This document shows positions 1-5,450 of a stretch of 6,068 bases of DNA, piece after piece. Both the position numbers and the translations under genes were made by a program. The notes below the pieces were generated by a model. The model searched no databases. It was given only the letters and a program-made list of their open reading frames with translations, and was not told the origin of the DNA. This DNA comes from Bacteroidales bacterium. GTDB lineage: Bacteria; Bacteroidota; Bacteroidia; Bacteroidales; UBA932. The stretch covers positions 1 to 6,068 of the forward strand of contig JAKSKA010000091.1 of the NCBI GenBank assembly GCA_024401915.1, written 5' to 3'. The first letter of the stretch is position 1, and each line of letters starts with the position of its first letter.

Positions 1-95
1 TGGCGCTGAAGGTGGCCGCCCTTGGCGCGGAAAGGCCCGTCATCGTCGATGACGAGGCCTGCGTTGCGACATCGTGCCCGGATTTTTCGCTTTAG
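1..95 (+). CDS. C-terminal fragment of an unidentified protein (5'-truncated by window edge)
   Basis: The reading frame that enters at base 3 stays open for 30 codons and stops at TAG (93-95). The peptide begins ALKVAALGAERP and ends in CPDFSL. Its third codon positions are mostly G or C, as in the neighbouring genes, and it ends only 11 bp before the stop codon of the convergent minus-strand gene, a normal spacing for two gene ends. Another plus frame (from base 2) is closed by a TGA at about base 50. I do not recognise the family from so short a piece; two cysteines and an acidic IVDDEA stretch are visible but not diagnostic. It could still be a chance open frame, since only 30 codons are available. 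Confidence 0.5.
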   Translation, partial: ALKVAALGAERPVIVDDEACVATSCPDFSL

Positions 96-106
96 AGGGA
101 AGAGCC

Positions 107-604
107 TTACTTCTGCTCGGCGGGAGCCTTATGGCCCTGAGGGTGAGCTAAATGGCCTCCGTGGTTGCCGTAACCTTTCATCTTGTTGATCTGATCGCGG
201 CGGAATGACTCCTCTGCGAGGTAGTAACGGGCGACCTTTTCTGCGGGAAGGATTCCGGTGAGTTTTTCATAGTACTGCGGAAGCACGTTGCAGTGGGATG
301 CAAGCGCGTCGTTGTATGCCTTGAGTGCAGTTGCGATGGCAGCTTCGTCCCTGGGTGCGCCGTCCTTAGGGAACATTGCCTGGCGAAGTGCCTTGCGAGC
401 CTGCTGGAGAGCCTTGTTCTGAGCCTTCTGGGCTGCAGCTATCTCATTATAGACAGGCCAGAATATCTGGGCCTCTTCTGTGGTGAGAGCCATCTTGGTG
501 GAGATGTAGGCAATCTTGTTGCTTTCCATTTTCTGACCCTTGTTCTGAGCGGAAAGGCTGACTGAAAGGACCAGGATTACGAGAGTTGTGAGAATCTTTT
601 TCAT
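107..604 (-). CDS. Secreted Spy/CpxP-like (LTxxQ-type) helical protein with His-rich tail, third gene of the ECF sigma module
   Basis: The 165-residue product starts with a clear signal peptide (about residues 1-19, ending LSAQ), so it is exported to the periplasm. The mature part looks almost entirely helical. Residues 31-54 contain the motif IAYISTKMALTTEEAQIFWP, typical of Bacteroidota proteins annotated as Spy/CpxP-like or 'sensor of ECF-type sigma factor'. A second, weaker LPAEK repeat lies at about 119-123, followed by aromatic and charged helix. The C-terminus carries histidines at 148, 151, 154 and 158 in a Gly/Pro-rich tail, a plausible metal-binding segment. There is one cysteine, C105. 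It lies 11 bp behind the anti-sigma-like gene and two genes behind the sigma factor, and is probably co-transcribed with them. By family, it likely acts as a periplasmic chaperone or stress sensor feeding the sigma circuit; this role is inferred. The start ATG is fixed by the signal peptide. Confidence 0.8.
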   Translation of the reverse strand: MKKILTTLVILVLSVSLSAQNKGQKMESNKIAYISTKMALTTEEAQIFWPVYNEIAAAQKAQNKALQQARKALRQAMFPKDGAPRDEAAIATALKAYNDALASHCNVLPQYYEKLTGILPAEKVARYYLAEESFRRDQINKMKGYGNHGGHLAHPQGHKAPAEQK

Positions 605-615
605 AATTGCTAAAT

Positions 616-864
616 TTAGTTTTCTTCAAAATAATATAAGGGAACATTGGTTTCTATCAGGTATTCCGCAATCGCATCCTGCTCGCTGATTATGCTGCGC
701 TGTCTCAAGTAACCTCCGGCGACTATCATCAGCGCCACGCAGGCTGTCACAAGCGCTACCGAAACTGCCGGCAGGAATCTGCGGCGTCCGGGGATTTCCT
801 TCAGCCGATACTCGAGCTGATCGAAATAACCTTGCGGAACATTGTATGGAAGTTCGTGTTTCAT
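616..864 (-). CDS. Small single-pass membrane protein, probable anti-sigma factor of the adjacent ECF sigma
   Basis: The product is 82 residues. Residues 1-29 are cytoplasmic-looking and include LPYNVPQGYFDQLEYRL, a P-x-GYF-x-x-L signature seen in short proteins encoded next to ECF sigma factors in Bacteroidota. A GRRRF basic stop precedes one hydrophobic helix (about 31-53), which predicts the N-terminus inside. The remaining 29 residues would be periplasmic and end in an acidic EYLIETNVPLYYFEEN segment. It lies between the sigma gene (36-bp gap) and the secreted helical protein (11-bp gap), so it is well placed to hold the sigma factor at the membrane and to contact the periplasmic partner. 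No zinc-binding anti-sigma motif (HxxxCxxC) is present, so it is not a classical ZAS-type anti-sigma; the anti-sigma role is inferred from context and topology. Confidence 0.7.
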   Translation of the reverse strand: MKHELPYNVPQGYFDQLEYRLKEIPGRRRFLPAVSVALVTACVALMIVAGGYLRQRSIISEQDAIAEYLIETNVPLYYFEEN

Positions 865-875
865 AATTCTAATGC

Positions 876-905
876 TTTGACTCCTTTCGAAGGGAAAGGT
901 TTATT
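876..905 (-). promoter_or_regulatory. Candidate ECF-type promoter P2, before the anti-sigma-like gene
   Basis: Read on the minus strand, AATAAACCTTTCCC (complement of 892-905) overlaps the TAA stop of the sigma gene. GTCA (complement of 878-881) lies so that AACCT and GTCA are separated by exactly 15 bases. The identical two-block arrangement occurs before the sigma gene at 1425-1454. The layout resembles the AAC / 15-base spacer / GTC architecture of sigmaE-type promoters. Start of transcription would fall about 5-8 bases before the ATG at 864. The repeat is directly visible; promoter function is inference. Confidence 0.45.
883..899. repeat. Inverted repeat CCTTTC-N5-GAAAGG in the sigma / anti-sigma gap
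   Basis: CCTTTC at 883-888 and GAAAGG at 894-899 are perfect inverted copies separated by five bases. In RNA from the minus strand this would form a 6-bp stem directly after the sigma stop codon, with no U-run behind it, so it is not a standard terminator. It overlaps the -35-like block of candidate promoter P2, so it could be an operator, a processing or stability hairpin, or coincidence. Confidence 0.35.
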
Positions 906-1419
906 CCAGTTCCCTGCTTTTTATCGATTCCTTCACTTTCTCTGCCGCCATATGGTATGAGGCCTTGAGGGCGCCTACCGACGTACCGGTGATTTCTGCA
1001 ATTTCCTCATAAGGAAGATCCTCATAATATCTCATACAGAAGACGGCCTTCTGCTTGGGAGGGAGGGAGACTATCGCAGCCGTCAGGGCCGACTGTGCGT
1101 CGTCGCCGTCCTGGATTCCCCCGGCATACAGCTCCTTCAGCAGGGCCGAGGACAGGCTCTCGAGAGAAAGGGCCGCCCTCACCCTCCTGGCCCTGAGGAA
1201 ATTGAGACTCTCGTTGGTCGCTATCCGCCACAGCCAGGTAAAGGCCCCCGAGTCCTCCCTGAAATCGGAAATGGACTTCCAGGCCTTCAGATAGACGTTC
1301 TGCAGGACATCATCAGCGTCGTCGTGTGACACGACCATAGACCTGATGTGCCAGTACAGTCTTTCACTGTACCGGCACACCATATCGTTGAACATTTCCC
1401 TTTTCTGCAGCTCAGTCAT
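901..1419 (-). CDS. ECF-family RNA polymerase sigma factor (sigma-70 regions 2 and 4)
   Basis: This 172-residue protein has the two-domain layout of an ECF sigma factor. Region 2 spans about residues 10-79, with the core-binding segment DADDVLQNVYLKAW at 34-47 and the promoter-melting/-10 segment FTWLWRIATNESLNFLRARR at 60-79. A variable linker (about 80-110) follows, then region 4 (about 112-166) with LPPKQKAVFCMRYYEDLPYE and the helix-turn-helix stretch EIAEITGTSVGALKASYHMA, which would read the -35 element. The SVGALKASYH version of region 4.2 is, from memory, common in Bacteroidota ECF sigmas. The downstream membrane and periplasmic genes are its likely control partners. The upstream ATG is kept as start because region 2.1 begins at F10; starting at M9 or M13 would trim it. 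A possible promoter lies immediately upstream, implying a very short or absent 5' leader and possible autoregulation. Confidence 0.93.
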   Translation of the reverse strand: MTELQKREMFNDMVCRYSERLYWHIRSMVVSHDDADDVLQNVYLKAWKSISDFREDSGAFTWLWRIATNESLNFLRARRVRAALSLESLSSALLKELYAGGIQDGDDAQSALTAAIVSLPPKQKAVFCMRYYEDLPYEEIAEITGTSVGALKASYHMAAEKVKESIKSRELE

Positions 1420-1424
1420 ATCTT

Positions 1425-1454
1425 TATGACACCGCGTGTCGGGAAAGGTTTATT
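1425..1454 (-). promoter_or_regulatory. Candidate ECF-type promoter P1, before the sigma gene
   Basis: On the minus strand AATAAACCTTTCCC (complement of 1441-1454) overlaps the TAA stop of the GH3 gene, and GTCA (complement of 1427-1430) follows with exactly 15 bases between AACCT and GTCA. The same 14 bases and the same spacing to GTCA recur at 876-905. The spacing matches what is expected for an ECF -35/-10 pair. The predicted transcription start would be at or within a few bases of the sigma ATG (1419), which would make the message nearly leaderless. Function is inferred from the duplicated pattern and its placement. Confidence 0.45.
1428..1440. repeat. Short inverted repeat GACAC-CGC-GTGTC before the sigma gene
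   Basis: A perfect 5-bp inverted repeat with a three-base centre fills the spacer of candidate promoter P1 and includes the GTC of its -10-like block. It could be a small operator, a weak hairpin after the GH3 stop codon, or chance. It has no U-run, so it is a poor terminator candidate. Confidence 0.3.
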
Positions 1455-3507
1455 TGATTTCTATAGAAGTTTCGAGCTTGATGTCGGTTGCGGATGCACC
1501 GATCTGGATCTTGTAAACTCCGGGGTCTGCAACCCAGCTGTGGGAAGCGACGTCGTAGTGGGCGAAAGCGCTCTTGGGAAGCGTTACGCTGACCTTCTGG
1601 CTGGCACCCTTTGCAAGACGCACCTTGGCGAATTCCTTGAGCTCGCGGGTAGGACGGACCACCTTGGGATTGACGGGGGCGACATAGACCTGGGCCACCT
1701 CTGATGCCTCGCTGCCGCTGTTGGAAAGCGTGAAGCTGAGGGAACAGCTGCCGCCGTTCCAGCTTGCCTCAAGGCCGGAGTAGGCGAAGTTGCCATAGGT
1801 AAGGCCGTAGCCGAAAGGATAGAGAGGAGTCTGGCCAAACTCGTCGATGCCGCGGTAGCCGAGGAAGATGCCTTCCTTGTACTCTACGAGAGGGCAGCGC
1901 TCGTGACGCTTGTCGTGATGGCCGAAACCGACAGTCGAAGGGCTATAATATTTATAGGTAGGGTTCTTCTTCAGGTTGCCCCACCAGGTGAAGGGAAGGC
2001 GTCCGGAAGGAGAGATGCGTCCGGTGATGATTTCGGAAAGTGCGGTACCGCCCTCCTGTCCGGGATACCAGGCATAGAGGATGGCGGCAGCCTTGTCGCC
2101 CCAGTTGCTGAAATCGATTTCGCCACCGGCGTTGATGACGAGGACAACCTTGTCAGACAGCTTCTCCATATCGTTGATGAAGGCCTTCTGGACCGAAGGA
2201 AGAGTGTATTTGCGGTCTGAGCCTTCCTTCTCCGTGTCACGGTCATAGCCGACGGCTACGACGACTGCGGCTGCCGATGCAAGTTCAGCCCTCGTGGGAT
2301 GTCCGGTGCAGATCACGTTGTAGCCCTTGCCGAGCTTCTTCATAGCCTTGGCGAGGGTATAGACGTCCTCCTCGAGAGGGAATACCACGCTGCTGCCGCC
2401 GCCCATCGCGAGCTTGTCCGCATTGGGGCCGGTGACGACGATGGTGGATTTCTTGCCGGGCTTGACGGGAAGGATGCCGTTGTTCTTGAGAAGGACGATG
2501 CTTTCCTCGGCCATCTTGAGGGCGCGGGCGTTGTTCTCGGGGTTGGAGACGAAGTCCGTGTTCTCCTTGAGCGGCTTGTCGAGGAAGCCGAAGGCGCTGA
2601 TCACCTGGAGTATATGCTGGCACTTCTCATCGAGGCTGGACTCTGCTACGATTCCGCGCTTGACAAGAGGGATGAGGTTCTCGGGAGTGAACATCTGGTT
2701 TCCGGGGAACTCCATATCGAGCTGGCCGTTGGCGCAGCCGATGGTGCTGTAGGTGGACACCCAGTCGGACATTATGATGCCGTCGAAGCCCCAGGAGCGG
2801 AGCTCGCCGAGCAGCCAGGTGTTCTCGGAAGCGTGGGTGCCGTTCACTGGATTGTACGAGCTCATCAGAGCGGCGACGTGACCCTTCTCCACAGCCCTGC
2901 GGAATGCAGGGAAATAGATCTCGTTGATGGTGCGCTCGTCTGCACGCGCATCACACTGGTGGCGGTGGTGTTCCTGGTTGTTGAGCGCGAAGTGCTTCAC
3001 CGTGGCGATGACGCCTTCCGCCTGCATACCGAGAATGTATTCAGCGGCCATCTCACCGGCGAGATAGGGATCCTCGCCCATATACTCGAAGTTGCGGCCG
3101 CAGAGCGCGTTGCGGTAGATGTTGACACCGGGGCCGAGGAGCACGGAGACGCCGTGGGCCTTGCTGTCGATGGCGACACCCTTGCCCATCTCGCGCATCG
3201 CCTCGCGGTTGAAGGAGGCGGCAGCTGCGACGGCTGTAGGATATGCGGTGCTGCGGGTTTCGTTGTTGCCAAGCTTGCGCACGCCCATCGTGGCGTCACT
3301 GAACAGCAGTGAAGGGATGCCGAGGCGCTCGATTCCATAGGTATGGAACCTGTCGATCTGGCCGGAAATGAGGCGGCATTTCTCCTCGAGTGTCATTTTC
3401 TTCACGAGAGATGCCGCGCGGTCACGGTCTGCCTGCGAGATTGCAGGCTGTGCAAAAGCGCTGAACGTGGTCAGAGCAATGATTGCGGTTGTAAGGATAC
3501 GTTTCAT
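1450..3507 (-). CDS. Secreted glycoside hydrolase family 3 enzyme (beta-glucosidase-like)
   Basis: The 685-residue product begins with a signal peptide (about 1-19, ending AFAQ) and is probably periplasmic. Residues 27-300 form the GH3 barrel: the substrate-pocket segment GPGVNIYRNALCGRNFEYMG (125-144) with GEDPYLAG following, VKHFALNNQE (170-179), and IIMSDW (244-249), whose D248 is the predicted nucleophile. The GH3 C-terminal domain (about 330-572) contains EKEGSDRKYTLP (426-437), where E428 is the likely acid/base residue, and ends in the hallmark YPFGYGLTY (563-571). A fibronectin-III-like domain follows (about 590-672). There is no PA14 insertion, so it belongs to the compact GH3 architecture. 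The KHFPGHG motif of NagZ hexosaminidases is absent, so a beta-glucoside, xyloside or related glycan is more likely than N-acetylglucosaminide. It begins 15 bp after aroC; no susC/susD pair adjoins it, so the substrate cannot be inferred from a polysaccharide locus. Confidence 0.93.
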   Translation of the reverse strand: MKRILTTAIIALTTFSAFAQPAISQADRDRAASLVKKMTLEEKCRLISGQIDRFHTYGIERLGIPSLLFSDATMGVRKLGNNETRSTAYPTAVAAAASFNREAMREMGKGVAIDSKAHGVSVLLGPGVNIYRNALCGRNFEYMGEDPYLAGEMAAEYILGMQAEGVIATVKHFALNNQEHHRHQCDARADERTINEIYFPAFRRAVEKGHVAALMSSYNPVNGTHASENTWLLGELRSWGFDGIIMSDWVSTYSTIGCANGQLDMEFPGNQMFTPENLIPLVKRGIVAESSLDEKCQHILQVISAFGFLDKPLKENTDFVSNPENNARALKMAEESIVLLKNNGILPVKPGKKSTIVVTGPNADKLAMGGGSSVVFPLEEDVYTLAKAMKKLGKGYNVICTGHPTRAELASAAAVVVAVGYDRDTEKEGSDRKYTLPSVQKAFINDMEKLSDKVVLVINAGGEIDFSNWGDKAAAILYAWYPGQEGGTALSEIITGRISPSGRLPFTWWGNLKKNPTYKYYSPSTVGFGHHDKRHERCPLVEYKEGIFLGYRGIDEFGQTPLYPFGYGLTYGNFAYSGLEASWNGGSCSLSFTLSNSGSEASEVAQVYVAPVNPKVVRPTRELKEFAKVRLAKGASQKVSVTLPKSAFAHYDVASHSWVADPGVYKIQIGASATDIKLETSIEIK

Positions 3508-3522
3508 AAATATTGGTTTGTG

Positions 3523-4494
3523 TTATAAGATATCTGCAAGGACTATCGCCGTGGCGGCCTCGACAATCACCGGCGTACGCTGGACGAAGCAGCAGTCGTG
3601 ACGTCCGCTGACGACGAGTTCCGTCATCTTCTTCTCCTTGAAATCGTAGGTACGCTGGGGACGGGAAATGCTGGAAGCGGGCTTGAAAGCCACACGGAAG
3701 CACAGCGGAGCGCCATTCGTCAGGCCTCCGTTCACACCGCCGGCACCATTTTGTACGGGGCCGTCGGGACCGAGCGGGTCATTGTGGGCGGAACCCCTCA
3801 TCGCAGCGGCCTTGAAGCCGTCGCCGAACTCGATGCCGCGCACCCCGGGGATGGCGAATACCGCGTGGGAGATCAGCGACTCCACGCTGTCCCAGAAAGG
3901 TTCACCGATTCCTGCAGGGAGATTGGAGACGCGGCAGGACACTATTCCTCCGAGCGAGTCCCCATCAGCCATTGCGCTCTGTATCAGTCCGTTCCACTGA
4001 CAGCTGTCGGCAGAGCCGCCAAGTTCCGCCACCTCCGCACATATCGATATCCTGCTGCGGAGTGCAAGGGACTTCTTCGCCACGACGCCGGCCGCAACGA
4101 GCGGGAGGGTCAGGCGTCCGGAGAAATGTCCGCCGCCACGGATGTCCGCATACTCACCCCATCTGGCAATCGCCGCATAATCGGCGTGCCCGGGACGCGG
4201 AGTGTCGGTGAAAGTGGAATAATCCCCGCTGCGGACGTCGGAATTGCGGAACAATATCGCAATCGGGGTTCCGGTGGTGAACCCATCGCGGACACCGCTG
4301 AGAATCTCAGGGACATCGTCTTCGCGGCGCGCCGTAGTGCCCTCCGCAGAGGGAGCGCGGCGTGCGGTATCGGACGCGAAATCCGCGACATCAAGCGGAA
4401 TCCCGGCTGCAACGCCGTCAATCACGGCTCCGACAGCGGGGCCGTGTGACTCTCCGAAAACCTCAACCCTGAATTTTCTTCCGAACGAGTTCAT
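3523..4494 (-). CDS. aroC: Chorismate synthase
   Basis: This cytoplasmic FMN-dependent enzyme converts 5-enolpyruvylshikimate-3-phosphate to chorismate, the last step of the shikimate pathway. With the start at ATG 4494 the product is 323 residues (MNSFGRKFRV...). An in-frame GTG at 4539 adds 15 residues unlike any family N-terminus, so I reject it. Family signatures are present in order: GESHG (14-18, with H17), EILSGVRDGFTTGTPIAIL (63-81), RPGHADY (100-106, with H103), RGGGHFSGRLT (119-129), GAGGVNGGLTNGAPL (250-264) and GRHD (297-300), ending EAATAIVLAD. H17 and H103 correspond to the two histidines known to be important for catalysis. The HFSGRLT variant replaces the RSSARET of E. coli; I recall it from Clostridia and Bacteroidota. 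The protein is shorter than the roughly 350-360 residues of enterobacterial AroC, but no motif is missing. It heads the minus-strand block; no other aromatic-pathway gene is in the window. Confidence 0.96.
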   Translation of the reverse strand: MNSFGRKFRVEVFGESHGPAVGAVIDGVAAGIPLDVADFASDTARRAPSAEGTTARREDDVPEILSGVRDGFTTGTPIAILFRNSDVRSGDYSTFTDTPRPGHADYAAIARWGEYADIRGGGHFSGRLTLPLVAAGVVAKKSLALRSRISICAEVAELGGSADSCQWNGLIQSAMADGDSLGGIVSCRVSNLPAGIGEPFWDSVESLISHAVFAIPGVRGIEFGDGFKAAAMRGSAHNDPLGPDGPVQNGAGGVNGGLTNGAPLCFRVAFKPASSISRPQRTYDFKEKKMTELVVSGRHDCCFVQRTPVIVEAATAIVLADIL

Positions 4495-4501
4495 AACCTT
4501 A

Positions 4502-4509
4502 CAAATATA
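4502..4509 (-). promoter_or_regulatory. Candidate Bacteroidota -7 box for aroC
   Basis: The minus strand reads TATATTTG here, an exact match to the TAnnTTTG -7 box described for Bacteroidota housekeeping promoters. It lies only seven bases before the ATG at 4494, so the message would have a leader of just a few bases. No clear TTTG -33 box sits at the usual distance of about 19 bases upstream, which lowers confidence. Confidence 0.45.
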
Positions 4510-4595
4510 ATCAAAAAAACGTCCGGTCACGTTCATCACCCCCGAAAATGACGCATTTTTTGGCTGCGATAGGACAGATTGGCGATAATTTTTCT

Positions 4596-4603
4596 TATAT
4601 TCG
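4596..4603 (+). promoter_or_regulatory. Candidate -7 box for nagB
   Basis: TATATTCG matches seven of the eight positions of the TAnnTTTG box (C for T at the seventh base) and lies 22 bases before the nagB ATG, giving a leader of roughly 15-20 bases. The nearest TTG upstream (4579-4581) is only 14 bases away, short of the usual spacing, so this is a weak call based on position and partial consensus. Confidence 0.3.
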
Positions 4604-4625
4604 CGTGGTTATAATCTTACAGAAA

Positions 4626-5420
4626 ATGAAAGTCATCATCAAGAACGACGCGAAGACCGCCTCTATCTGGGCGGCCCGCTACATTGCAAAGAAAATCAAC
4701 GAAAAGGCAGCCAGGACCTCGGAACCCTTCGTCATAGGACTCTGCACCGGTTCCACTCCTATCGAGACATACAACGAACTCATCCGTCTGGTAAAAGCCG
4801 GCGAGGTATCCTTCAAGAACGTGATTTCCTTCAATATGGACGAGTATGTGGGACTTCCCGAGAGCCATCCCGAGAGCTACCACTCCTTTATGCACAAATA
4901 CCTTTTCGACGGCATCGACGAGCCCGCTGAGAACATACATATCCTCAACGGCAACGCTCCCGACCTCCAGGCCGAGTGCGACGCATACGAAAAGGCCATC
5001 GAGGCTGCGGGCGGATTCGACTTCTTCCTCGGCGGCATAGGCGAGGACGGCCACATCGCATTCAACGAGCCCTTCTCCTCCCTCCAGTCCCGCACCCGCG
5101 TCGTCACGCTCACCGAAGACACGCTCCTCGTCAACTCGCGTTTCTTCGACAACGACATCAACAAGGTCCCCAAGCAGGCGATGTCGGTCGGCGTGGCAAC
5201 CGTCAACAGCGCGAAGGAGGTGATGATACTCGCCTTCGGTCCCAAGAAAGCACGTGCCATCGCCCAGTCCATAGAAGGTCCTATGAGCCACTACTGCACG
5301 GTTTCCTCCCTCCAGAACCATCCCTCAGGATGGATCGTGATGGACGACCCCGCCGCCGGTGAACTCAAGGTCAACTCCTATCGTTATTTCAAAGCGGTCG
5401 AAAAGGCCGAGAACCTTTAG
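4626..5420 (+). CDS. nagB: Glucosamine-6-phosphate deaminase
   Basis: This cytosolic enzyme converts glucosamine-6-phosphate to fructose-6-phosphate and ammonia, feeding amino sugars into glycolysis. The 264-residue product aligns nearly end to end with E. coli NagB (266 residues), with the same numbering. Catalytic residues are D72 (in FNMDEYVGL), D141, H143 and E148 (in EDGHIAFNEP). The sugar-phosphate loop CTGSTP is at 40-45, and SRFFDND at 171-177 is conserved. Of the allosteric-site residues known in E. coli NagB, S151, S152, R158 and Y254 are retained, but position 160, a lysine in E. coli, is valine here, so regulation by GlcNAc-6-phosphate may differ. The start is set at MKVIIKND because the 26 upstream in-frame residues from ATG 4548 have no counterpart in the family. 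No Shine-Dalgarno is visible. nagA is not adjacent. The next gene begins 30 bp downstream on the same strand. Confidence 0.97.
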   Translation: MKVIIKNDAKTASIWAARYIAKKINEKAARTSEPFVIGLCTGSTPIETYNELIRLVKAGEVSFKNVISFNMDEYVGLPESHPESYHSFMHKYLFDGIDEPAENIHILNGNAPDLQAECDAYEKAIEAAGGFDFFLGGIGEDGHIAFNEPFSSLQSRTRVVTLTEDTLLVNSRFFDNDINKVPKQAMSVGVATVNSAKEVMILAFGPKKARAIAQSIEGPMSHYCTVSSLQNHPSGWIVMDDPAAGELKVNSYRYFKAVEKAENL

Positions 5421-5450
5421 TATAATTCATAACAACCCCGGACATTTTTT

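Larger units (their letters stand above)
4495..4625. promoter_or_regulatory. Divergent intergenic region between aroC and nagB
   Basis: These 131 bp are more AT-rich than the flanking genes and must hold the promoters of both transcription units. I see no coding potential: the upstream in-frame extensions of both genes (GTG 4539 for aroC, ATG 4548 for nagB) lack family similarity. Candidate -7 boxes are listed separately. No convincing operator palindrome or riboswitch-like structure is visible. Confidence 0.7.

Noticed and set aside
171..195. AACCTTT on the plus strand inside the Spy-like gene
   Set aside because: It is within coding sequence on the opposite strand, lacks the 14-base block, and has no GTCA at the required spacing.
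2299..3312. A 337-codon open frame on the plus strand inside the GH3 gene
   Set aside because: It lies wholly antisense to a gene with complete GH3 motifs. Long antisense frames are expected in GC-rich coding DNA, and its product is low-complexity (Val/Ala/His/Glu-rich) with no recognisable domain.
3598..4449. A 283-codon open frame on the plus strand inside aroC
   Set aside because: It is antisense to a clear chorismate synthase, and its Arg/Gly/Ala-rich product has no recognisable domain; it is a shadow of the real gene.
4495..4539. N-terminal extension of chorismate synthase from an upstream GTG
   Set aside because: AroC proteins start close to the GESHG motif; the extension crosses the candidate promoter and resembles no known AroC N-terminus.
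4548..4625. N-terminal extension of NagB from an upstream in-frame ATG
   Set aside because: The 26 extra residues have no counterpart in NagB proteins, while MKVIIKND aligns with the normal N-terminus and gives matching residue numbers for all catalytic positions.
4617..5321. A 234-codon open frame on the minus strand inside nagB
   Set aside because: It is antisense to an intact NagB with all catalytic residues, and its composition is typical of a complementary-strand shadow.
5412..5420. AACCTTTAG over the nagB stop codon, resembling the -35-like block of the two candidate ECF promoters
   Set aside because: The match is only seven bases (AACCTTT), the CCC extension is absent, and 15 bases after AACCT the sequence is ACAA rather than GTCA. 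Most likely chance.
1450..5420. Possible amino-sugar or cell-wall recycling locus linking the GH3 enzyme to nagB
   Set aside because: The GH3 enzyme lacks the NagZ KHFPGHG motif, the two genes are on opposite strands with aroC between them, and no nagA, nagK, or SusC/SusD gene is present.
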